NCBI GenBank assembly: GCA_946405515.1
Contig: CAMJHM010000004.1
Coordinates: 1-64,000, forward strand
Length of the DNA: 64,000 bases
Direction of reading: 5' to 3'
DNA from: an uncultured Fibrobacter sp.
GTDB taxonomy: Bacteria; Fibrobacterota; Fibrobacteria; Fibrobacterales; Fibrobacteraceae
Shown: positions 56,577 to 64,000 of the stretch, in pieces
How the letters are laid out: every line of letters starts with the position of its first letter
How positions within the stretch are numbered: the stretch's first letter is position 1
Made by a program: the position numbers and the translations under genes
The notes under the pieces: generated by a model
The model's database searches: none
What the model saw: the letters and a program-made list of their open reading frames with translations, nothing else
Told to the model about the DNA's origin: nothing

Positions 56577-59500
56577 TTTTTCCTGCATATCCATCTAAAC
56601 CATAATCAGCATGAAAGAGGTCTCTGGATTTATCAAGTTTTTTCTGTGCTTTATTTAGTCTATCCTGCAAATGCTGGTTTTCAAAAAGATCTCGCTTTAC
56701 AGTCAAGTCGGCGGTAACCGCGTCATTAAGTATTTCTGTTCTCTTTTCTTTCGACATCGTTCCAGAAACCTTCACTGTACATTCGAATGTTCCTGTTTCT
56801 TCAACTTCTTCATAGGAAACACATTCGTTGTATTTTTCGTGGCCCTGTTCATGTTTTTCATAACACGTTTCGTCGGCTGATGTTACTACATGTCCATCTG
56901 AAAAAACATCTCCTGCTTTCATGATTATATGATTATTTTCACCCAAAGTTGTATGCGTATAGAATCTGTATTTAACAGTCGCTTTTGCACCGACAATTTT
57001 CCCATTTGAGTATATTAATTCATTTTTTTGTGATATGGGCTCATGATTAATCGTCACATTAGGCCATGCGCACGTAACTCCACCAACATACGTTTTAACC
57101 TCTTCACCAGTTTCGGGATCAGTATTCTTTATGAAATACCAATATTCCCGGCCCTTCTTTATATCACATCTTTTCGAATCAACAAATTCATCAACAGACA
57201 TAACTCTTTTTTTCAATCCCTTTTTATTCTTGTTGCAGTTCCAGCTCCCTGAAGAATCTCTATTACAATAATCTACACTACTTATTGAAGGTATCTGCAA
57301 AATAACAAAAGTCTCAATTTGCTGCTGAGGTATACCCATATTTTTCTGATACAACGCCATATGAGAAGGCTGTTTATTAGTTCCATGGCGCCCAAGTGCG
57401 TCATACTTTTTTACGGGTTTCATAAAATCAACGGAATAATTCAAGGATTCATCGTCTTCGGCATACTCCCGCATCGAAACCTTTCTTAACAAGCTCTCGT
57501 CAAGGCAGCCTCCCGCAATAATTTCATCCTCTTCCCCAAACGGGTCATAGCAATCCACCTGCTTGAACCAACTGTGAGTGGGGAAATTGTAATTCCATAG
57601 CCAATCTGCATTGCAATCTATGTAGTCCTTGCTGTTATCACACACATAACAAGACCCATTGTGCGCATAGCAGGCAGAAACTTTGTCTGGTTTAGAACCC
57701 GGAAACGCAGCGCAAATGCCAATCCCTTTTTCGACCGGCTTTTCGCCAGTTTCACAGTCCACTTTGCGCCACCACCACGAATCGCTTGCATTGTAGCTGA
57801 TGTTCCAGCCGTAAATAGTGCCGCGGTCAGGATTCAGAGAATAGCAGGCGCCGGGTTCCATGTTCTGGAGTCCCGAACTAAAAATCTGGTCGGGAGTATA
57901 TACCTGGTCGGGTCCGGCGACAAATGGTTCATCAACTGGCATAACAGAACTACTTTCAACAACAATCTCTTCAGACGACGAACTAGATTCTTCACTGCTA
58001 GAACTTAATGAAGACGAAGAAGGCGGTTCTGAACTAGACGACTCCTCGCTACTACTACTTTTTTCGGAAGAAGACGAAAATTCCAAACTAGAACTGCTCT
58101 CTGAACTGGACGACACCTCTGCAGAGGAACTGGAAGATTTTGGAGGAGCGCAATAATAAAGAACGTCATATATTTTACTGATATTAGAAGATTCCTCATT
58201 GTAATATTCCTCACGTATCAGAGGATCCGACTGATATAACACAGCATTTTCACCCCTATGGAACCGGCAATAGTCTTCATATGACGAAATTCCTAGAGAT
58301 TGGTAATATTCATCCGATAAATCCATCCAACTGTGAAAAACATTCCTGACATCTACACTATCATCTTTTTCCTTTATCATTGAATAGAAGTCATTTTCCG
58401 TCTTCTCAGTTCTTTTGCATTCGTTGAAAAAACTAACAAGTTCAGGCTCATTGAGCAAGTCCATCTTAGAATAATTTGACGGAAACCTATCAAAATAAGA
58501 ACTATCAAAATCATATCCAAAAATATCATCAAAAAATTCTTTCCAGTAGAAGGCATCAGCCTCGGTTTCTATTCTTACGTCCGATATGGAGGATGTATAG
58601 TGGATATCGTATAAGTACACATACAGATTAATCACTCGTTCAGCGCCATTACTCAAAAATGATTCTTCTGTTGGGCAACCTTCAATAGTGGATTTTTCCA
58701 CATCAGGGCATGTAAAAGCGACAGGAATGTCAGGAAAATCTAAATCTCTCCGTTCTTCGGTTTCTGAATTATAACATTGAATTTGCACCCAATTTGTGTA
58801 TACTTGGGGAATATTCGTCGCAATTTCCATTGCATTATCAAAACACGAGAATCGAAACTTTTTGGGACCAACGATTCCCGGTTTTCGCGTATAATGCTTT
58901 CCCGTACCATACGAGTCAAACATAAAACCATATGCACCCAAAAAGTGTTCACTCTTATTACAAAAACCTTCATAGCCATAAACTAAATCATACCGCCCAT
59001 TCATAGAAGAAGACGATGATTTTTCGCTGGAAGAGGATTCCTCAAAACTAGAGGATGATTCATCATCCTCGCTCGAAGAAGATTCCGGTCCCTCGGAACT
59101 AGAGGATTCGCCGTCATCGCCCCCGGAGGAAGAAGATTCCTCACCCGAGCTTTTCTGTTCCTGCGATGAACTGCTTGCCTTGGAAGAAGACGATTCTACG
59201 CTTTCAGATGAGCTGGATTCGGAGCATCCAGGCAAGGAAGCATCATCATTCCCACAAGCCGTCGCTTCTCCAGACAGAACACTACCCCAGCTATTCAATG
59301 GGGTCATGCAAGATAAAGTTGCAACCTTGCACAATGCGTTGCAGTATTCCTTGTTTGCGTTCAGTTCTTCTTGCATTGTTACTGAACCACACGTATTACA
59401 ACTAACCCTCAAAACGTACGCATTTTCAGCATAGTAGCCACCGCATGTGTTATTTGGAGAACTCTCCGACACCGATGACGAGAACAATCCGCCGCCACCT

Positions 59501-59631
59501 CCGTAACTTTCGCAACTCCTACGATACTCATCAGCAGCCTCAATAGCGAAGGCTTCTGATTCATAAAGCAGGCAATCAGCGGACACGATTTCACAAAGCA
59601 AAAAGAATATTGCAATTACTTTTTTATACAT
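56536..59631 (-). CDS. Large secreted Ser-rich-linker protein with C-terminal HEQGH zincin-like region
   Basis: Signal peptide MYKKVIAIFFLLCEIVSA, several poly-Ser/Glu linkers, CYEKHEQGHEKYNECVSYEEV. Confidence 0.75.
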   Translation of the reverse strand: MYKKVIAIFFLLCEIVSADCLLYESEAFAIEAADEYRRSCESYGGGGGLFSSSVSESSPNNTCGGYYAENAYVLRVSCNTCGSVTMQEELNANKEYCNALCKVATLSCMTPLNSWGSVLSGEATACGNDDASLPGCSESSSSESVESSSSKASSSSQEQKSSGEESSSSGGDDGESSSSEGPESSSSEDDESSSSFEESSSSEKSSSSSMNGRYDLVYGYEGFCNKSEHFLGAYGFMFDSYGTGKHYTRKPGIVGPKKFRFSCFDNAMEIATNIPQVYTNWVQIQCYNSETEERRDLDFPDIPVAFTCPDVEKSTIEGCPTEESFLSNGAERVINLYVYLYDIHYTSSISDVRIETEADAFYWKEFFDDIFGYDFDSSYFDRFPSNYSKMDLLNEPELVSFFNECKRTEKTENDFYSMIKEKDDSVDVRNVFHSWMDLSDEYYQSLGISSYEDYCRFHRGENAVLYQSDPLIREEYYNEESSNISKIYDVLYYCAPPKSSSSSAEVSSSSESSSSLEFSSSSEKSSSSEESSSSEPPSSSSLSSSSEESSSSSEEIVVESSSVMPVDEPFVAGPDQVYTPDQIFSSGLQNMEPGACYSLNPDRGTIYGWNISYNASDSWWWRKVDCETGEKPVEKGIGICAAFPGSKPDKVSACYAHNGSCYVCDNSKDYIDCNADWLWNYNFPTHSWFKQVDCYDPFGEEDEIIAGGCLDESLLRKVSMREYAEDDESLNYSVDFMKPVKKYDALGRHGTNKQPSHMALYQKNMGIPQQQIETFVILQIPSISSVDYCNRDSSGSWNCNKNKKGLKKRVMSVDEFVDSKRCDIKKGREYWYFIKNTDPETGEEVKTYVGGVTCAWPNVTINHEPISQKNELIYSNGKIVGAKATVKYRFYTHTTLGENNHIIMKAGDVFSDGHVVTSADETCYEKHEQGHEKYNECVSYEEVEETGTFECTVKVSGTMSKEKRTEILNDAVTADLTVKRDLFENQHLQDRLNKAQKKLDKSRDLFHADYGLDGYAGKNDKLPKSYRCPNF

Positions 59632-59639
59632 AATTTTCC

Positions 59640-59975
59640 CTATTCCCCGGCAAATTTCAGATTCGGATACTTTGCCTTGACGCAATCCTTGTACGCTTCA
59701 CTTCCTTCGGGATACTTGGCTTTGCATTCACTAAAGTCATAGAGTCCTTTAGTTGCTGGTTTTGGAGGCGCATAGAGCTTGCCCGGCTTCGGAGGGACAC
59801 CCTTGCCTTCTGCCTGATTTTGCACAGCATTTTCATTTTCCGCAGGGAGACTCGCTTCAACGGATTGCATTCCGTCCACATTCGGCAAGTCTACCTTTTT
59901 CTCGGAACGAGATTCATCCTCCGAGCAAGAAAAGGCAAAAAGCGCCATCAAAAACAATAGTGAAATTTTTTTCAT
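59640..59975 (-). CDS. Small predicted lipoprotein
   Basis: Lipobox LFLMALFAFSCSEDE. Confidence 0.7.
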   Translation of the reverse strand: MKKISLLFLMALFAFSCSEDESRSEKKVDLPNVDGMQSVEASLPAENENAVQNQAEGKGVPPKPGKLYAPPKPATKGLYDFSECKAKYPEGSEAYKDCVKAKYPNLKFAGE

Positions 59976-60080
59976 TTTCTCCTTCCCTAATAAACATTTT
60001 AAAATCTACATACAAATATAAACCCTTGCACTCTCACAACGCAAGTAAAATAACATTAACTTGCATACAAATCATCAATT

Positions 60081-60163
60081 CTTTTCCGAAATAGGAATGC
60101 TCCGCATGGGAGACTTTGTTCAAAACACGTGAAGAACCGTGAACGGACTCGGCGATGTAGCCC
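60081..60163. repeat. 83-bp direct repeat, copy 1
   Basis: Ungapped match to 61015..61097 with 6 mismatches by hand count; spans the 5' end of the Rpn-like gene. Confidence 0.92.
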
Positions 60164-60876
60164 TGTGCCTCATCGGCTCCGACCGCATCGAAAATCCGAA
60201 ACTCGTCAACCCGTTCATTCCTGGAGAATTGAGCTACCGCAGCGTGGAACCGGACATCCTCTTGACGAACGACCGCGATGGCGATGTACCTCGAGACCGG
60301 ATATCTATCGAGGTCCAGCACGAGGATAACAAATCCTTGTTCAAAGACCGTCTGGTCCTCTACGTGGCACGCCTTACAAGCAACATGGCGAGGAAAGGGA
60401 ACGATCCCGAACTTGAAAACCTGAACGTGGTCAGCTTCCAGTTTTTCGACGCGTTTCCCAAGTCGACAAACTATCGGCACACGGTGCAGTTGCGCAACCA
60501 GGAAATGCAGGTGTATTTTGACAAGCAGACAGTCACGCTGATCGAGGTGGAAAAGTTCTTCAAGGATGCGCAAAGGTTCGTTGGAGACAGTAGTCGCCTA
60601 GCCCAGTGGCTCCGGGCCATCGACACCTTGAACCGTGATGCCGATTTCAGCGAATTTGCAAACGACCCCGTATTCAGGCTATTGCAAAACGAGGTGAAAT
60701 TATGTAATTTCAGTTCGAGGTACCTTATGACTGTAGACATGAGCGACTTTGACCGAGCTGTAGCCGAGTATTCAACGAGGTTGGAAATCGCGAAGAAAAT
60801 GCGCGACGCGAACATGCCGATGGAGAAAATCATCGAGTTCACGGGCCTTTCAGAAAAGAAAATTCGCAATCTGTAA
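60139..60876 (+). pseudogene. N-terminally truncated Rpn/PD-(D/E)XK nuclease family transposase-like gene
   Basis: VEPDILLTNDRDGDVPRDRISIEVQHEDNKSLFKDRLVLYVARL is a PD-(D/E)XK/Rpn-type core; only a GTG start inside the repeat; usual N-terminal segment missing. Confidence 0.55.
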
Positions 60877-60937
60877 TTTGTATATTCACAGTCCTGTCCC
60901 AAAGACAGGGCTTTTTTGCATTTTCAAAACGCTTTTA

Positions 60938-62317
60938 TCAGGTCTCTTCCCTTCCGACAACAATTTCAGAAAGGATGCTTTCGCTTTCGGGAATGTTACA
61001 CAGCGTCTTCAGCTCTTTTTCGAAATAGAAATGCTCCGCATGGGAGACTTTGTTCAAAATACGTGAAGAAACGTGAACGGACTCGGCAATGTAACCCGCA
61101 TTCATATTCAGGTAACGGTAAGCGCGATCCCCGAGAATGTTGCAGCACTCGTTCAAGTCGGCAGTCAGAATTATCGCAAACGTCGCGTTCTGAGCCTGCT
61201 CCGGGGCGGAGTGGCAACGGGCGAACTTTTTGTCGGACACTTGCGATGACTGCATGTAGATGGACTTTTGTATCGGGACGTACCTATAAACACCTGGATA
61301 CACGAACATGACGTTGAACACGACCACCCATATCTTGAGCAAGCCTGCACCGAACATGTCAATTTGCCCGAGTTCCAGCCAGCGCAAGATACTCGAAAAA
61401 TCATCCAAATCCAGATTATACGGTTGGAAGGGACTTATCCGCAAAGGCTTTTGCGGGAGCAGTTCCGCTTCCCTGTAGTAATAATCGTTCGTGAACTTCG
61501 CCGGGGTCAGCGGGAATTCATCACCCGGCAAGGACTGCGCCTGCAAACGGCACACACGGATGCAGCGCGACAAATCGTCAATGCACTCGCAGCGGTTCTG
61601 GAGCATAAAACGCGAAGCGTACCGGTTGCCCGCCCCCGCGGATTCCACGGCATAAACTTTTTCCAAAGATTCGTTGCGGTTCGAATACGAAAAGCGCCCG
61701 GCACCTTCGTCCAAAGAAAGGGCGTTCACGTTCAGCGAATCCGGATACACGGCCAGCGCAGACAAGGGAATTTCTGACGAAGCCAACTTAAGTACGTTCG
61801 CAACGGAATCGTCGACAAAGCCGCCTAAAACCGTTGTCCTGAAGCCACGGCCATTCGAGAACAGCATCTGGTTGCCGATAACGGCCCCCGCATCCTTCTC
61901 TATTTCGCGATAAGCGGCCTCCTTGAGCCTCCACACAGTCCGGCTAACGGAGCCGGCATACAAAAAGAGCATGGGGACATTCCGAATAAACTCGCTATCC
62001 GTAAAGCTATTCGCAAGTGTTTCCATCTCGGCACCCGCCCCAATCCGCACCAGCTGATGGCGGGCCACATCGCAGTAAAAAACTCCATCGGGCACACCGT
62101 ACTTCCGGAGAACCACATAGATATTTATGGAATCGAGCCCGTCAAATGTCGCAGCGGGCAAAGGTGGCAACATGTGCCTCGGCATGGCGATGCGTTCACA
62201 CCCGAGGTAGCGTTTGTCCGGAATCGGCTCGTTTTCCCAATGCAGCGAAAGCGGGTCCCCCGACAATCGGGGAGCATATTGGGTGGATTCGTGGTAAGAT
62301 TCCGTATAAAAACGCAT
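60938..62317 (-). CDS. Hypothetical protein, 459 aa
   Basis: Long ORF; C-terminus encoded by repeat copy 2. Confidence 0.65.
   Translation of the reverse strand: MRFYTESYHESTQYAPRLSGDPLSLHWENEPIPDKRYLGCERIAMPRHMLPPLPAATFDGLDSINIYVVLRKYGVPDGVFYCDVARHQLVRIGAGAEMETLANSFTDSEFIRNVPMLFLYAGSVSRTVWRLKEAAYREIEKDAGAVIGNQMLFSNGRGFRTTVLGGFVDDSVANVLKLASSEIPLSALAVYPDSLNVNALSLDEGAGRFSYSNRNESLEKVYAVESAGAGNRYASRFMLQNRCECIDDLSRCIRVCRLQAQSLPGDEFPLTPAKFTNDYYYREAELLPQKPLRISPFQPYNLDLDDFSSILRWLELGQIDMFGAGLLKIWVVVFNVMFVYPGVYRYVPIQKSIYMQSSQVSDKKFARCHSAPEQAQNATFAIILTADLNECCNILGDRAYRYLNMNAGYIAESVHVSSRILNKVSHAEHFYFEKELKTLCNIPESESILSEIVVGREET
61015..61097. repeat. 83-bp direct repeat, copy 2
   Basis: See copy 1; lies in the 3' coding end of 60938..62317. 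Confidence 0.92.
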
Positions 62318-62419
62318 AAGGGTTCACTTCCAAATTAGTAATTATCGTCAATTTCTACTTTTAGCTCCCTTCTTTTTTCTAGATTATGGCCGTATTTTTA
62401 ATCAGGACTGAACTTTACG

Positions 62420-64000
62420 ATGCCCTTAAACGAACGTCACAGAACTATCCCGAACTTTTTAGCCTCTGGCCTCCTTTGTACAATGTGTTTCATCCCCCTG
62501 GTTCCAACCGGGGCTCAGGCTATCGGTTTTTACGGGAACCAAAGTGACGTCCAGTGGAAAACGGCCGGCACGGAACACTTCCAGTACATCTATCCGACAG
62601 AATACAGTGAACACGCGGCCGCCGTTTCGGCATACGCCGAAGCCGTCTACGACTCGGTCGTCAGCCGTTACCGTATCGATTTGCCGGGCCGGGTAAGCGT
62701 CACTTTGAACAACGCCCTCTACAGCAACGGCAGCGCCGTCCCCAGCGAAAACGGCATTCACCTTTGGCTCACCAACTGGGATTTCAAGGTCCGCAGCAGC
62801 CACGGCTGGATTTCCGACGTTGTCACGCATGAGTTCAGCCACTTGGTCAGCATCGAAAGCGGAAGCAAGATTCTCCCGAACATCTACGGGTTCCAAGCCG
62901 GATATTCGGACTACTACAACGAACGCACCACCACAGATTTCCTCTCGCTTTTCCCGTTCACGTTGCAACCACTCTGGCTTGCCGAAGGTACTGCGCAATA
63001 CGAATCGAGCCGCATGGGCTTTGACTCTTGGGACACGCACCGCGACATGCTCCTCCGCGTTGCCGCACTGAACGACGACCTGCTCTCGCTGGAATACATG
63101 CACGACTTCTCGTCGAACTCACTTTACGCCGAACTCGGGCCGTACAACCAGGGTTTCTCTTTGGTACGCTACATCAGCAAGCACTATGGAGAAACGGCCG
63201 TACCGAAAATCTGGTCGGAATTATCGCGTTTCCACAGGGTCACACTTGACGCCGCTATCGAAAAGGTTCTTGGCATCAGCGAACAGGAACTCTACGACGC
63301 TTGGAAAAAGGAAATCACGGAACAGTACCAAGCCCAGAAGGATTCCCTTGGCACGCTCGTCGAAGGTACAAAGCTCACGGAAGATGCTTTCTGGCAAGAC
63401 TTCCCGGTTGTCGCAGGCAAATACGTTTATGGTATTTCGAACTTCGGCGGGGACTGGTTCGATGGCGGAATTTTCAAGATGCCGCTTGGTGATGAGACGA
63501 GAGACGAGAGACGAGAGACGAGAGACACCGCCGAGGTCGTTGACGGCGTGAAAATCGGGGAAGCCACCATCGAAAACGAAAGCACGACCATCGATATCAC
63601 GGAATATGCGAAGTCTGGTTTCAAGGCAAAGAAGGCTTGGTTCGACAAAGGCATCGATGTTTACGAAGACAGCCTCCGCGGCCCCATCCTCGCCTACATC
63701 AGCTACCAGAACCGCGACAAGAACGGGCACGCCCATTTCGATGTTGTCGTCAGCGACACGAACAAGAACCAAGTTTCGCTCACCTACCTCACCGATGCCG
63801 TCTACCCCGCAATTGACAAGCAAGGGACTATGGTCGCCTTCGCAAGGCGCGAAAACGCAAGCACCCGGTTCGTGTTGAGCAAGGCTCCCTTCCCGAAAGA
63901 CTTTGACGAATACGTCGCCGAAGATCCTATCGACCTATTCGTTCCCGATGCAAAATACCGTTACTACAACATCTACAGTCCCAAGTTCAGCCCCGACGGC
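62420..64000 (+). CDS. Secreted zincin-like metallopeptidase/beta-propeller protein, 3' truncated by window end
   Basis: Frame open from ATG 62420 to window end (absent from the ORF track because no stop); signal peptide; VVTHEFSHLVSIESGSK (HExxH) and LWLAEGTAQYESS. Confidence 0.8.
   Translation, partial: MPLNERHRTIPNFLASGLLCTMCFIPLVPTGAQAIGFYGNQSDVQWKTAGTEHFQYIYPTEYSEHAAAVSAYAEAVYDSVVSRYRIDLPGRVSVTLNNALYSNGSAVPSENGIHLWLTNWDFKVRSSHGWISDVVTHEFSHLVSIESGSKILPNIYGFQAGYSDYYNERTTTDFLSLFPFTLQPLWLAEGTAQYESSRMGFDSWDTHRDMLLRVAALNDDLLSLEYMHDFSSNSLYAELGPYNQGFSLVRYISKHYGETAVPKIWSELSRFHRVTLDAAIEKVLGISEQELYDAWKKEITEQYQAQKDSLGTLVEGTKLTEDAFWQDFPVVAGKYVYGISNFGGDWFDGGIFKMPLGDETRDERRETRDTAEVVDGVKIGEATIENESTTIDITEYAKSGFKAKKAWFDKGIDVYEDSLRGPILAYISYQNRDKNGHAHFDVVVSDTNKNQVSLTYLTDAVYPAIDKQGTMVAFARRENASTRFVLSKAPFPKDFDEYVAEDPIDLFVPDAKYRYYNIYSPKFSPDG
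63490..63522 (+). repeat. Intragenic GACGAGA heptamer array H (about 4.7 units, 33 nt)
   Basis: gagacgagagacgagagacgagagacgagagac inside the 62420 CDS, encoding ETRDERRETRD. Confidence 0.88.

Noticed and set aside
60034-60573. 179-aa minus-strand ORF containing GYIAESVHGSSRVLNKVSHAEH
   Set aside because: Only its last ~28 residues before the tail match the neighbouring gene (the 83-bp repeat); the rest is antisense to the Rpn-like gene.

Overview
The window is dense protein-coding bacterial DNA. Gene content and style fit a Fibrobacter-like (FCB group) chromosome: Ser-rich linkers in secreted proteins, LamG lipoproteins, and TAnnTTTG-type promoter boxes (taxon is inference). Recognisable genes include a SulP transporter, a secretin/pseudopilin operon, parE, ubiD-like, a GH57 protein with a DUF4912 neighbour, thrC, mutL, lpxB, dnaE, gpsA, plsY, der, aroE, a fused aroK-aroB, an epimerase, a HisA that reads like the eukaryotic HIS6 type, mutY, rsmB, fmt, lrgAB-like genes and several orphan secreted proteins. 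No rRNA, tRNA or CRISPR array was recognised. The most unusual signal is a dispersed family of non-coding elements. Each is made of strictly 7-bp-phased tandem repeats whose unit differs from locus to locus (GAGTTAT, GACGAGA, GTGGTTA, TAGGGGN, NNCTAGN, AGTAGGA). In the larger copies the arrays are arranged as inverted arms around a core. Several copies carry mini-hairpins with a GNA trinucleotide loop (GCGAAGC, GCGTAGC, GCGCAGC), and two copies show compensatory changes in the hairpin stem. One array sits in frame inside a secreted zincin-like gene. Other notable items are an unlisted 34-aa small ORF with its own promoter and terminator, an 83-bp repeat at the truncated 5' end of an Rpn-like nuclease gene, a roughly 110-bp der/plsY coding overlap, Bacteroidetes-like promoter boxes placed almost directly on start codons, and an AT-richer block of orphan secreted proteins.
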